Source: Haliea sp041746975
GTDB lineage: Bacteria; Pseudomonadota; Gammaproteobacteria; Pseudomonadales; Halieaceae
Assembly: GCA_041746975.1 (NCBI GenBank)
Contig: JBGTGB010000260.1
Span: 1 to 26,522 of the forward strand
Reading direction: 5' to 3'
Length of the DNA stretch: 26,522 bases
Below, in pieces: positions 7,044 through 15,282 of the stretch (position 1 is the stretch's first letter; each line of letters starts with the position of its first letter). Below the pieces are notes generated by a model, which saw only the letters and a list, made by a program, of their open reading frames with translations, was not told the origin of the DNA and made no database searches. Made by a program: the position numbers and the translations under genes.

Positions 7044-7145
7044 CCTGACGACCAGTTATGATGCGCGTCAGGAGCAGTACCGGATGCACCTCGGCGAAAA
7101 TTTTTCCGTGGTGCATTTCTGTGAGTACGGGTCGACCATACTCAC
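7044..7145. promoter_or_regulatory. Leader of the DUF4331 operon with three consecutive inverted repeats
   Basis: Three perfect 7-bp inverted repeats follow one another in the 250-nt gap upstream of the DUF4331 gene. CCTGACG/CGTCAGG is at 7044-7050 and 7066-7072. ATGCACC/GGTGCAT is at 7084-7090 and 7110-7116. GTGAGTA/TACTCAC is at 7121-7127 and 7139-7145, with the palindrome GGTCGACC at its centre (7130-7137). The operon's ribosome site follows at about 7011-7016. The repeats could be stacked operators or successive hairpins in the operon's 5' leader RNA. No known riboswitch was recognised, and no uridine run marks a terminator. Confidence 0.6.
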
Positions 7146-7253
7146 TTAAGGCATACGACTCTGTGCGCTGTCACACAACAAGAGGAAAATAGAAGAGAAA
7201 GGAGCGCTGGCAAAAAACCGGTCCACATGCCGCAAGATCATATCCACCCCCAA

Positions 7254-7787
7254 TTACCGCAACTCCCCCGGCAGCTCCTCCGGAATCACCCACAAAAAAA
7301 TCCCGCCACTGGATAGCGACTGCTGGTGCCTATCAGGCAGCCATCGGCCCATGTCGAAATTGCCGGAGATCACCCGCGAGCCGGGTCGCAGTTCCCGCAA
7401 CAACTTTGGCTTCAGGGCTATATTTACTTCCGGCAACAGATACAGGGTCACCACCGTAGCCGTACTGATGTCGGCCTCAAAGGCGTCACCGTGACTGAAG
7501 GTCGCCAGGTCAGCCACTCCCGCTTGCTCGGCCAGGTGACGTGACAGTTCCACCAGCGCCGGGTCCAGTTCCACGCCGTGGGCCCGGGCTCCACGACGGG
7601 CAGCGGCGATAACAATGCGACCATCACCGGACCCAAGATCGATGAGGAAATCCTCCGGCACCACCGCGGCCATATCCAGCATCTGCTGCACATCGCGCAA
7701 GGGAGTGCTGACATAGGGTGCGACCGCCAGTTCAGCGAGGGCAAGCGACGGGCACAGGAGCAGCGCCCACAGTACCCGTATGGACAT
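7254..7787 (-). CDS. Exported class I SAM-dependent methyltransferase-like protein
   Basis: The product is 177 residues. A signal peptide (SIRVLWALLLCPSLALA, about residues 2-18) precedes a compact Rossmann methyltransferase core. Motif I is DLGSGDGRIVIAAA (50-63), with the acidic residue of motif II at GVELDP (71-76), then a motif near TVVTLYLLPEVN. These bind S-adenosylmethionine in the family. A methyltransferase behind a signal peptide is odd, because SAM is cytosolic; the segment may instead be a membrane anchor. I chose the ATG at 7787 because it puts the hydrophobic segment at the N-terminus, although no strong ribosome site precedes it; a longer frame reaches 7943. It is divergent from the hydrolase-cyclophilin gene. 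The substrate is unknown. Confidence 0.65.
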   Translation of the reverse strand: MSIRVLWALLLCPSLALAELAVAPYVSTPLRDVQQMLDMAAVVPEDFLIDLGSGDGRIVIAAARRGARAHGVELDPALVELSRHLAEQAGVADLATFSHGDAFEADISTATVVTLYLLPEVNIALKPKLLRELRPGSRVISGNFDMGRWLPDRHQQSLSSGGIFLWVIPEELPGELR

Positions 7788-7945
7788 CGGCCAGAAGATG
7801 GGTTTTGATGCAGCAACGAACACGAGACAACTCCAGCGGCGCAAACAGAGCCCAATAATAATGGCGGGACACAGCCGCGGCGAGCCCCCTGTTGCTGCAA
7901 CCGGCCGGAGGCTCGCGCACCTCACACTAAGCGAAGGAAACACTC

Positions 7946-9640
7946 ATGACCACCGCCCCGCTGCAGAACGCAATCCAGGCCATGCTGTGTATCGTTGTTA
8001 CGGCAGTTGTCCTGTCGGCCGTGCCGGCTGCGGCCCTGGACTACCCAGCGCCGGTGGAGGGAAGTTTCCTCATCGAATCCTTCACCTTTGATGACGGTAG
8101 CATGCTGGACCTTCGGCAGCACTACCGCACGCTTGGCAGCCCCCGCCGCGGGCCAGATGGCAAGGTCAGCAACGCGGTGCTTGTCATGCACGGCACCACT
8201 GGTCAGGGCGGCGGTTTTCTCAGCGATAATTTTGCCGGGGTATTGTTTGGCGAGGGCCAGCTGCTGGACGCATCGGAGTATTTCATCATCCTGCCCGACG
8301 CCATCGGCCACGGCCAGTCCAGCAGACCGAGCGACGGCCTGCGAGCTGAATTCCCGCGCTACACCCTGGAGGACATGGTCCGGGCACAGTACGAGCTGCT
8401 GACCGAGCACCTGCAGGTCGACCACCTGCGGCTGGTCACCGGCACCTCCATGGGCGGGATGATGAGCTGGATCTGGGGCTACAGCTACCCTGATTTCATG
8501 GATGCCCTGCTACCGCTGGCCAGCCTGCCGGTGGAGATCGCCGGACGCAACCGCATGACCCGCAAGATGATGATCGATGCGGTGAAAGATGACCCGGAGT
8601 GGCATGGCGGCAATTACGAGGAGCAACCCCCCGGGTTGAAGGAGGCAATGTATGCGCTGTTATTCATGGTCTCCAGCCCCCTGCAGTACCAGCTGGCCGC
8701 GCCGACCCGGGAAGCGGCGGAAGCAATGATGGATGAGGTGGTCGAACGTTATCGCTCCAGCATCGACGCCAACGACCTGATCTACGCCTTCGACGCTACC
8801 CGCTTCTACAACCCGGCACTGCATCTGGACAAAATCACAGCGCCGCTGGTTGCCATCAACTCTGCAGACGACCAGGTCAATCCGCCGGAACTCGGCATCC
8901 TGGAAAAGGAAACCGCGCGAATTCCCGGTGCCAGGGCTGTGGTCCTGCCGATTACCACCATGACCCGCGCCCACGGCACTCACTCCCAACCCACCATCTG
9001 GGGCCCCTACCTGGCGCAACTGCTGGCGGCGACTGCTGGCAATGCAGAATCCAGAGGCCGAGAGGCACTGCTGGATACGGCCCACCCGGCGTGGCGTGAA
9101 CAGGCGCCGGCGGAATTCGTGGCGCGCTTCATCACCACTGAGGGCGCGTTTGAGATCCAGGTCACCCGGGCGTGGGCACCATTAGGCGCAGACCGCTTCT
9201 ACCAGCTGGTAAAAAATCGTTTTTACGATGGGGTGCACATCAACCGCGTGGTTGCAGGCTACATCGCTCAGTTTGGTCTGAACCCCGATCCCGCTGTGAC
9301 CGCGGTCTGGAACGGCAACAGCATCGACGACGACCCCGTGCAGGCCAGCAACACAGCCGGCAACATAGGCTTTGCCATGACCGGGCCCGATACCCGTTCC
9401 ACCCAGGTGTATATCAATCTTGGTGACAACTCGCGGCTGGATGCCGACGGCTTTGCTCCGTTCGGTGCAGTGAGCTCAGGGATGGATGTCGTGGAGAAAT
9501 TGTATCCGCTCTACGGCGAGGAGGCCGGCGGCGGCATGCGCGGGGGTCGCCAGGACCCGATTGAGCAGGAGGGTGCCGCCTGGCTGCTGCAACACTATCC
9601 CCTGCTCGACTACATTATCCGCGCGGAAATCGTACGCTGA
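7946..9640 (+). CDS. Exported MetX-like alpha/beta hydrolase fused to a cyclophilin-type peptidyl-prolyl isomerase domain
   Basis: The product is 564 residues. A signal peptide (about 1-30, ending VPAAA) is followed by an alpha/beta hydrolase of the homoserine O-acetyltransferase-like group (about 35-360). This has a nucleophile elbow GTSMGG (Ser168), an acid at SADD (Asp308 or 309) and a histidine at RAHGTH (His343 or 346). After a short linker (about 363-388) comes a cyclophilin-like domain (about 391-560): FITTEGAFEIQV, NRFYDGVHINRVVAGYIAQFG (catalytic-type Arg434, Gln442) and FAMTGPDTRSTQVYINLGDN. The usual FHR is INR here, so isomerase activity may be altered. The frame is continuous, and export implies a periplasmic role. 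It is probably not the methionine-pathway MetX, given the signal peptide and fusion. AAGGAAACACTC precedes the ATG. Confidence 0.88.
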   Translation: MTTAPLQNAIQAMLCIVVTAVVLSAVPAAALDYPAPVEGSFLIESFTFDDGSMLDLRQHYRTLGSPRRGPDGKVSNAVLVMHGTTGQGGGFLSDNFAGVLFGEGQLLDASEYFIILPDAIGHGQSSRPSDGLRAEFPRYTLEDMVRAQYELLTEHLQVDHLRLVTGTSMGGMMSWIWGYSYPDFMDALLPLASLPVEIAGRNRMTRKMMIDAVKDDPEWHGGNYEEQPPGLKEAMYALLFMVSSPLQYQLAAPTREAAEAMMDEVVERYRSSIDANDLIYAFDATRFYNPALHLDKITAPLVAINSADDQVNPPELGILEKETARIPGARAVVLPITTMTRAHGTHSQPTIWGPYLAQLLAATAGNAESRGREALLDTAHPAWREQAPAEFVARFITTEGAFEIQVTRAWAPLGADRFYQLVKNRFYDGVHINRVVAGYIAQFGLNPDPAVTAVWNGNSIDDDPVQASNTAGNIGFAMTGPDTRSTQVYINLGDNSRLDADGFAPFGAVSSGMDVVEKLYPLYGEEAGGGMRGGRQDPIEQEGAAWLLQHYPLLDYIIRAEIVR

Positions 9641-9646
9641 ACTGGA

Positions 9647-11008
9647 TCAGGCAGGCGGCCCAACAGCCTCAGACTCGCCAGTGACCAGGTCCCGCAGGGT
9701 GGCATCGGCCAGCGCTTCGTTGATCGCCTGATCCATGCGGCTGAGGACGTCGTCCACCGGCAGTTCTGACACCACCTGCCGTTCCAGAAGCGTCTGTTCC
9801 TCCCTGGGGCCGCGGATGAAGCCAAGTAGCTGCGCCAGCCCCAGGGTTGCGGGATCCTGAGATAAAAGATACTCCGGCGGTTCACTGGCGGTCTCCACCA
9901 ACAAACCCCGCTCCTGCAGTAGCAGCACCACTTCCCCGACCCGATCCATCGGCAGCTGCAATTGATCCGCCATGACATCCAGGGTCAGGGACTTGCCCCG
10001 GTGCACAAATACATGGGCGATACGGTACATCACCAGCAGCGCGAGCTGCTCCCGGAAGCGGCCGCTCAGGGGGATCCGTTTGTCGGTCAAACGGATCCGA
10101 TCGGGGTATTGGTGGAAAAAGGCCACCTGGGCGCCAATGAGTAGAATCAGCCAGCTCAGGTAGAGCCAGATCATGAACATGAGCAGGATGGCGAAGCCGG
10201 CATAAACCGCTGCATACCTGGTGGATCCGGCGGCGAACTGGGCGAATACCATGCCCGTGCCCTGCCACAGGACACCACCAACGAGAGCGCCAACCAGGGC
10301 GGAACCGAACTTTACCCGGGTATTGGGCACGAACATGTAAACGAAGGTGAAGGCCAGCGTAACCAGCATGAACGGCACCAACCGCGAAATCCATACCAGC
10401 AGGGTGCCAAAAGGCTCCACTTCCATCAGCGCCAGCATGAAAGTGCTGCTCATCATCGACGCGGTCAGACCCATGGCCGCAAATACCAGCACCGGACCCA
10501 CCATGATCACACTCAGATAGTCACTGAAGCGACGCGAGAGGGTCCGGGACGACTCGGCGTGCCAGACATAGTTGAACGACACTTCCACTTTCTGGATCAG
10601 GGATATCACTGTGTAGAGCAGCAGCGCCATACCGACCGAACCCAGCACCCCCACTTTCATGTTTTCCACAAAACCCAGAATACTCACTACTATTGCATCC
10701 CCCTGCCCACCCAGGGGCCGTACCAGGTTGTAGAGCAGGGGCTCGATCTGGTTGTGGACACCGAAGGCCTTGAGCACCGAAAAGCTCACCGCGATCAAGG
10801 GCACCATGGACAGCAGGGTGGTGAAGACAAGGCTCATGGCACGCAGCGTCAGCTGGCCACTGGAGACCTCCCGGATGAGAACGAACAGGAAGCGGATGGC
10901 CTTGTAGGCGGCTCGCTGTAGCCACGACAGATGCGCGAGATCCTTCCGCCACAATTCGTTGAGCAGAAATCCCCTGATCGTTCCGTAAACACCCGCCGGG
11001 GTCTGCAT
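9647..11008 (-). CDS. YihY/BrkB-family inner-membrane protein with C-terminal winged-helix-like extension
   Basis: The product is 453 residues. The first about 310 form the YihY (UPF0761/BrkB) core with about six membrane segments, including RAMSLVFTTLLSMVPLIAVSF, GVLGSVGMALLLYTVISLIQ, PVLVFAAMGLTASMM, LVPFMLVTLAFTFVYMFVPN, ALVGALVGGVLW and AVYAGFAILLMFMIWLYLSW. The C-terminal about 140 residues are soluble and look like the winged-helix extension found in longer members of the family (LTLDVMADQLQLPMDRVGEV). Once linked to RNase BN, the family is not now regarded as that nuclease; its function remains unclear. I chose the ATG at 11008, with GGAGGAGCAGGA upstream, over the one at 11077. The stop is only 6 nt from that of the convergent hydrolase gene. 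Confidence 0.87.
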   Translation of the reverse strand: MQTPAGVYGTIRGFLLNELWRKDLAHLSWLQRAAYKAIRFLFVLIREVSSGQLTLRAMSLVFTTLLSMVPLIAVSFSVLKAFGVHNQIEPLLYNLVRPLGGQGDAIVVSILGFVENMKVGVLGSVGMALLLYTVISLIQKVEVSFNYVWHAESSRTLSRRFSDYLSVIMVGPVLVFAAMGLTASMMSSTFMLALMEVEPFGTLLVWISRLVPFMLVTLAFTFVYMFVPNTRVKFGSALVGALVGGVLWQGTGMVFAQFAAGSTRYAAVYAGFAILLMFMIWLYLSWLILLIGAQVAFFHQYPDRIRLTDKRIPLSGRFREQLALLVMYRIAHVFVHRGKSLTLDVMADQLQLPMDRVGEVVLLLQERGLLVETASEPPEYLLSQDPATLGLAQLLGFIRGPREEQTLLERQVVSELPVDDVLSRMDQAINEALADATLRDLVTGESEAVGPPA

Positions 11009-11147
11009 GGTGTCCTGCTCCTCCGGTTTGCCAATAGTTGCCCATGATAGCGCATAATCTCCTGCGCTGACGGGCATAGGCCCACGCCGGAAATTCCGCT
11101 ATTCTGTGACCCGGTTTTCGGGTGCCAAGACTGCAAGGAGAAAAGCA

Positions 11148-11519
11148 ATGATTGGATATATCACTATCGGCGTTAAGGACATGGCCAAGGCCAAGACCTT
11201 CTACGGTGAACTACTGGCCGACCTCGGTGCCAGTGTCATCCTGGAGATGGACCGCATCGCCTTCATCGGCAAGGGCATGGACCAGCCCATGCTGGCGGTC
11301 TGCGTTCCCTACAACGAGCAGGACCCACACCCCGGCAACGGCAACATGTTTGCGCTTGGCGGGGGCACCAAGGAAAATGTCGACAAGCTGTACCACAAGG
11401 CTATCAGCCTCGGCGCCAACTGTGAGGGCGAGCCGGGCCAGCGTATTCCCGACATGTTCTATGGCGCCTATGTGCGCGACCCTGACGGCAACAAACTGGC
11501 GTTTTACGTCTTCGGCTAG
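11148..11519 (+). CDS. VOC (glyoxalase/bleomycin-resistance-like) family protein
   Basis: The product is 123 residues, a single vicinal-oxygen-chelate unit. It starts MIGYITIGVKDMAKAKTFYG and ends with the typical GAYVRDPDGNKLAFYVFG. Members are metal-dependent lyases, dioxygenases or binding proteins; this small one cannot be assigned a substrate. The ATG at 11148 has AAGGAG 7 nt upstream, which rules out an upstream in-frame ATG at 11106. It is divergent from the YihY gene and converges on cbpM, with a hairpin across the shared 3' ends. Confidence 0.85.
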   Translation: MIGYITIGVKDMAKAKTFYGELLADLGASVILEMDRIAFIGKGMDQPMLAVCVPYNEQDPHPGNGNMFALGGGTKENVDKLYHKAISLGANCEGEPGQRIPDMFYGAYVRDPDGNKLAFYVFG

Positions 11520-11530
11520 TGACGCCGAAG
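11510..11530. terminator. Hairpin between convergent VOC and cbpM genes
   Basis: CTTCGGC (11510-11516) and GCCGAAG (11524-11530) form a perfect 7-bp stem with a 7-nt loop containing the VOC stop codon. It sits in the 12-nt gap of two convergent genes, so it could end transcription from both sides. There is no clear T run, so the terminator call is tentative. Confidence 0.45.
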
Positions 11531-11531
11531 T

Positions 11532-11843
11532 TCAATCCTCAAGCAGAAACCGCTGCAGGCGTTGTTGCAGGCAGCGGTTTTCCAGCCGCAGCTGCTCCTC
11601 CTGCTGCTGTAGCTCGAGGATCATGGCGATTGCCACCCATTCCAGCTCCAGATCTCGATGCAGTCTAATTGCCCGTTTGACCCACTGCACGCTGCGGGTC
11701 TCGAAGATCCAGTCGTCGACCTCCCCGGCAACGGATACCGGGCTGACAATCTCATGTTCCACGATCGTGACCAGCCACTGCCGTGACACCTGCTCGCACT
11801 CACACAGTTCCCGCAGGGATATTCTCAATGCACTGCTGCTCAT
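11532..11843 (-). CDS. cbpM: Chaperone modulator CbpM
   Basis: The product is 103 residues and resembles E. coli CbpM: an N-terminal MerR-like helix region (ISLRELCECEQVSRQWLVTIVEHEIVSP), a central W-F/AI-RL pattern (DDWIFETRSVQWVKRAIRLHRDLELEWVAIA) and a coiled C-terminus (LELQQQEEQLRLENRCLQQRL). CbpM binds the J-domain of CbpA and inhibits its co-chaperone activity. The ATG at 11843 follows the cbpA stop by 2 nt, the standard cbpA-cbpM arrangement. A GTG at 11849 overlaps that stop and is the less likely start. Confidence 0.88.
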   Translation of the reverse strand: MSSSALRISLRELCECEQVSRQWLVTIVEHEIVSPVSVAGEVDDWIFETRSVQWVKRAIRLHRDLELEWVAIAMILELQQQEEQLRLENRCLQQRLQRFLLED

Positions 11844-11845
11844 AT

Positions 11846-12778
11846 TCACTTACCCCACTCTGCCCGCGGATCGAAGGTGGACTGCTCTGCCAGCTGCTGC
11901 CACAGCGCTTGCACTGCCGCGGGACTCTGTTTCGGCATCACCACGTTCAGCAGTACGTACAGGTCGCCGCGCCCGACCCGCCCGACCAGGCCCTTGCCCG
12001 CAATGCGCAGTTTCTGGCCGGACTGACTGTTGGGCTTCACGGTCAGGCTGATTTTACCGGTCAGGGTTGGCACCGTGATCTTGGCCCCCAGCGCCGCTTC
12101 CCAGGGTGCGATCGGGACCGTCAGGAGCAGATTGTGGCCCTCCACATCGAACAGTGGATGAGGCACCAGGCGCACGTGCAGGTAGAGATCGCCCGCCGGG
12201 CCATCACCGGGGCCGGGCGCACCCTGACCCCGGACGCGGATCCTCTCGCCATCACCAATACCGGCCGGGATGGTCACCTTCAGGGATTTTTTCAGTTGCT
12301 GCGGTTGCCCCTGCACAACTACCGATAGCCGATACTCTACCGGTTTACTGAAGGACTCCAGCGTCTCCTCGAGAAATAGTGGCAACTCTATCTCAACGTC
12401 CTGCCCTGGCCGGCTGTTGCCGCTCGCCGCACCCTGCTGCTGAAAACCAGCGCCAAAAATACTGTTAAAAAAGTCGGAGAAGTCTCCATCGAACTTTTGC
12501 GAGCCGGCTCCGGCGGATGATTCCCAGCCCGGAGGCGGCTCAAACTGCTGGTCGCGACGACCACCGTAGCGGCGCAGCTCATCGTATTCAGCTCGACGGC
12601 TGGGATCCTTGAGTACCTCCCAGGCCTCGGCCACTTCCCTGAAGCTGGCTTCGGCCCCGGGTTCGGGATTCATGTCCGGATGATACTTGCGCGCGAGCTT
12701 GCGGTAGGCGATTTTGATATCCTTGACATCAGCATCTGCCGTGACGCCCAGTATCTGGTAATAGTCCTTGAATTCCAT
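11846..12778 (-). CDS. cbpA: CbpA-type DnaJ-class co-chaperone (curved DNA-binding protein)
   Basis: The product is 310 residues. It has an N-terminal J-domain (DYYQILGV at about 5-12, HPD at 33-35), a Gly/Phe-rich linker (about 65-110, with DFSDFFNSIFGAGF) and two beta-rich substrate-binding domains (about 120-300). There is no zinc-finger CXXCXGXG repeat, which separates CbpA from DnaJ. CbpA works with DnaK and also binds curved DNA in E. coli. The ATG at 12778 is preceded by AGGAAG; frames reaching 12877 add no recognisable sequence. The modulator gene cbpM follows after 2 nt. Confidence 0.93.
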   Translation of the reverse strand: MEFKDYYQILGVTADADVKDIKIAYRKLARKYHPDMNPEPGAEASFREVAEAWEVLKDPSRRAEYDELRRYGGRRDQQFEPPPGWESSAGAGSQKFDGDFSDFFNSIFGAGFQQQGAASGNSRPGQDVEIELPLFLEETLESFSKPVEYRLSVVVQGQPQQLKKSLKVTIPAGIGDGERIRVRGQGAPGPGDGPAGDLYLHVRLVPHPLFDVEGHNLLLTVPIAPWEAALGAKITVPTLTGKISLTVKPNSQSGQKLRIAGKGLVGRVGRGDLYVLLNVVMPKQSPAAVQALWQQLAEQSTFDPRAEWGK

Positions 12779-12871
12779 AAGGCTTCCTGGAATCTGGCGT
12801 GGTGTTCGGCTATCAATGTACACAGGGACCAAGAAGGGAGCAACGTCCAACAAGCCGTAGCCGCGACCTGC

Positions 12872-12897
12872 CTGCATACCCCAAACGAGGTATGCAG
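12872..12897. promoter_or_regulatory. 26-bp dyad between cbpA and the TonB-receptor gene
   Basis: CTGCATACC (12872-12880) and GGTATGCAG (12889-12897) are perfect 9-bp inverted repeats around an 8-nt spacer. The dyad lies in the 184-nt gap between two divergent genes, 65 nt before the receptor ATG and 94 nt before the cbpA ATG. Its symmetry and place suggest an operator for a dimeric regulator. A hairpin in the receptor's leader RNA is the alternative. Confidence 0.55.
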
Positions 12898-12962
12898 CTG
12901 TATCGTGGTGGCACTAATGTGTGCGCCCGTGTTTTGACCAACTACAACCAGAGGTTTCCAGA

Positions 12963-15203
12963 ATGATCGCACGCAAGCCCATGCCCCTGCTCGTCGCTGC
13001 CTGTATCGGTGCCGGCAGTGGCAACCTGATGGCCCAGGGACTGGAAGAAGTGGTGGTTACCGCTCAGAAGCGAGAACAGACCCTCCAGGATGCTCCAATT
13101 TCCATCGCGGCTTTCAATGCCGACACCCTGGAGCAGAAGGGCGTCAGCAATATCGACGACCTCGGCACCTCGGTGCCCAACGTCAAGATCACCCGCTCAC
13201 CCTCCAATACCTCGGCGGCAACCATCGCCATTCGCGGCTCGGCGACCATCAACCCCGCCATTACCTGGGAGCCCACCGTGGGCATCTACCTGGATGGCGT
13301 GTTTATCGGCAAGAACGTCGGCGGCATATTTGATATCGCCGAACTCCAGCGCGTGGAAATGCTGCGTGGACCCCAGGGTACTTTGTACGGCAAGAATACT
13401 GTCGGCGGCGCAGTCAATCTGATCACCACCAGACCCACCGGAGAGTACGGCGGCAAACTGCGCCTGGGCGCGGGTAACTACGATCTGCGGACCGTCTATG
13501 GAACTGTCGATCTTCCCGCACTGGAGCTGGGCGGCGCCGGCGAAATCATGGCCAAGCTGACCGGTTCCTACCGCAAGCGCGACGGCCTCTATGACAACGT
13601 CAATGATCCCTTCGGCAACCCGTTCGCAAACCCCGTGCTGATTGATGAGTTCAACGACCTCAACAACCGGGTCGGCCGCTACGACATCCTCTGGGACGCC
13701 ACGGACCGCTTCTCCCTGCGCTACACCTGGGACTACAGCGACCTGGACCTGGCTCCGTCCAAAAACCAATTGACCTTCATTGACCCCAATGACTTCTTCG
13801 GCATCAACGCGCTGCTGGCACCCTACGTGACCGGCGAAAACGACAACCGCAGCAGGGTCAGCCTGGATCAGGCCAAGTTCGAGCGCTCCAAGTCTATCTC
13901 CCAGTCCCTGTTTGCGGACTACGACGCCGGCACCTGGGGCGCACTTGGTGACGTGACCCTGCGCTACATTGGCAATACCCGCACATTGAGTTGGGACGAT
14001 GACATCGACATCGACGGCTCGCCGGTGAACCTGTTCACCTCCGCGCGGTTCATCGACTATGACCAGGTCTCACACGAGCTGCAGATGATAGGCACCACGG
14101 ACCGTACCAACTATGTACTCGGCCTCTACTACTTTGAGGAAGAGTCCGACGTATTTAACCCGATCAGCTTCTTCGGTGCTTTCGGTGCGCCAATCTCAAA
14201 CAACCGCTACGGCTTTGACAATGACTCCATCGCCGTCTTCGGCCAGGTCGACTGGCGCCCGGCCGCCGCCGCATTCCAGGATCGTCTGACTCTTACCCTG
14301 GGCGTACGCTGGACCGAAGAGACCAAGGACACCTACATCGACCACCCCAACGATGTTGACGCCATGGGCAACCCTGCGCCTTTCTCCGGCCAGGCCAAGA
14401 AAACCTTCGACGACGTATCCCCGACCTTCGTTGCGGCATGGGACGCCAGCGACAACGTGAACCTCTACGGCAAGATCGCCAAGGGCTGGAAAGCGGGCGG
14501 GTTCAATGGTGAGGCACCCTTCGAGGCTGCCTTCACCACGCCCTACGACGCTGAGGAGATCCTGTCCTATGAGCTGGGCGTCAAGTCGCGCTGGATAGAC
14601 AACCGCCTGCAGGTGAATGGCGCCTTGTTCTACAACGAATCAACCGACATGCAGATGTCCATTTTCGTTGCCGGCAGCAGTGCCGCGTCCATCGTCCAGA
14701 ACGCCGGTGAAGCAAACATTCAGGGCTTCGAGGTGGAAGTAGTTGGCTTGCCGATGCCGAACCTGGAGCTCTCCGCCAGCTACGGCTACCTGGATACCAG
14801 CTATGGCGAATTCATCGAGAACGGCGTCGATGTGAAAGACCAGAAGGACTTCCCCTACGCACCGCAGAACAGTGCCGCATTCTCCGCCGAGTACGGCCTC
14901 GCAGCGGGCAGTTGGGGCGACCTGACCGCGCGTCTGGACTACGAGTTCGTGGACCGCCACGTACCCTATATCGAGCCCTCCCAGAATGCGACCTCTCAGG
15001 TCAAGCCCTACAGCCTGCTCAACGGCCGTATCACCCTGGCCAATATTCCTGTGGGTAACGACCAGTCGGTGAGGTTTGCATTCTGGGGCAAGAACCTGCT
15101 GGACAAGGAATATCGCATCAACACCATTCCCTTCGGGATCTGGACTGCCAGCTACTACGGTGATCCCCGTACCTACGGGATCGAGGCTACCTACGAGTTT
15201 TAG
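12963..15203 (+). CDS. TonB-dependent outer-membrane receptor
   Basis: The product is 746 residues. A signal peptide (about 1-25, ending NLMAQ) is followed by a plug domain typical of marine and sphingomonad-type receptors (LEEVVVTAQKREQTLQDAPI, then VEMLRGPQGTLYGKNTVGGAVN at about 136-157). The rest is a 22-strand-type beta-barrel ending in an aromatic C-terminus (YGIEATYEF). Such receptors import scarce or bulky substrates using TonB energy. There is no siderophore-specific mark; the downstream SnoaL-like, thioesterase and PQQ dehydrogenase genes suggest an organic substrate. The ATG at 12963 has AGAGG 8 nt upstream and sits after the 12872-12897 dyad. A strong hairpin follows the stop, so downstream genes may be only partly co-transcribed. 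Confidence 0.93.
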   Translation: MIARKPMPLLVAACIGAGSGNLMAQGLEEVVVTAQKREQTLQDAPISIAAFNADTLEQKGVSNIDDLGTSVPNVKITRSPSNTSAATIAIRGSATINPAITWEPTVGIYLDGVFIGKNVGGIFDIAELQRVEMLRGPQGTLYGKNTVGGAVNLITTRPTGEYGGKLRLGAGNYDLRTVYGTVDLPALELGGAGEIMAKLTGSYRKRDGLYDNVNDPFGNPFANPVLIDEFNDLNNRVGRYDILWDATDRFSLRYTWDYSDLDLAPSKNQLTFIDPNDFFGINALLAPYVTGENDNRSRVSLDQAKFERSKSISQSLFADYDAGTWGALGDVTLRYIGNTRTLSWDDDIDIDGSPVNLFTSARFIDYDQVSHELQMIGTTDRTNYVLGLYYFEEESDVFNPISFFGAFGAPISNNRYGFDNDSIAVFGQVDWRPAAAAFQDRLTLTLGVRWTEETKDTYIDHPNDVDAMGNPAPFSGQAKKTFDDVSPTFVAAWDASDNVNLYGKIAKGWKAGGFNGEAPFEAAFTTPYDAEEILSYELGVKSRWIDNRLQVNGALFYNESTDMQMSIFVAGSSAASIVQNAGEANIQGFEVEVVGLPMPNLELSASYGYLDTSYGEFIENGVDVKDQKDFPYAPQNSAAFSAEYGLAAGSWGDLTARLDYEFVDRHVPYIEPSQNATSQVKPYSLLNGRITLANIPVGNDQSVRFAFWGKNLLDKEYRINTIPFGIWTASYYGDPRTYGIEATYEF

Positions 15204-15218
15204 GACTCACGCTCCCAG

Positions 15219-15240
15219 AGTGGCGCCTGCGGGCGCCACT
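15219..15240. terminator. Strong hairpin after the TonB-receptor gene
   Basis: AGTGGCGCC (15219-15227) and GGCGCCACT (15232-15240) form a perfect 9-bp GC-rich stem with a TGCG loop, 15 nt after the receptor stop. No T run follows, so it may act as a partial terminator or an mRNA 3'-end stabiliser rather than a full stop before the next gene. Confidence 0.6.
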
Positions 15241-15282
15241 GTATTAGCTACACTTCACTTTCTTGCTGCCGGAGCCAAGCCC

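Noticed and set aside
7946..9040. Naming the hydrolase-cyclophilin gene metX
   Set aside because: The fold is of that group, but the signal peptide, fused isomerase domain and absence of methionine genes make a biosynthetic acetyltransferase role unlikely.
11088..11123. Small palindromes CGGAAATTCCG and ACCCG/CGGGT between the YihY and VOC genes
   Set aside because: They are short enough to occur by chance, and no promoter or regulator could be tied to them.
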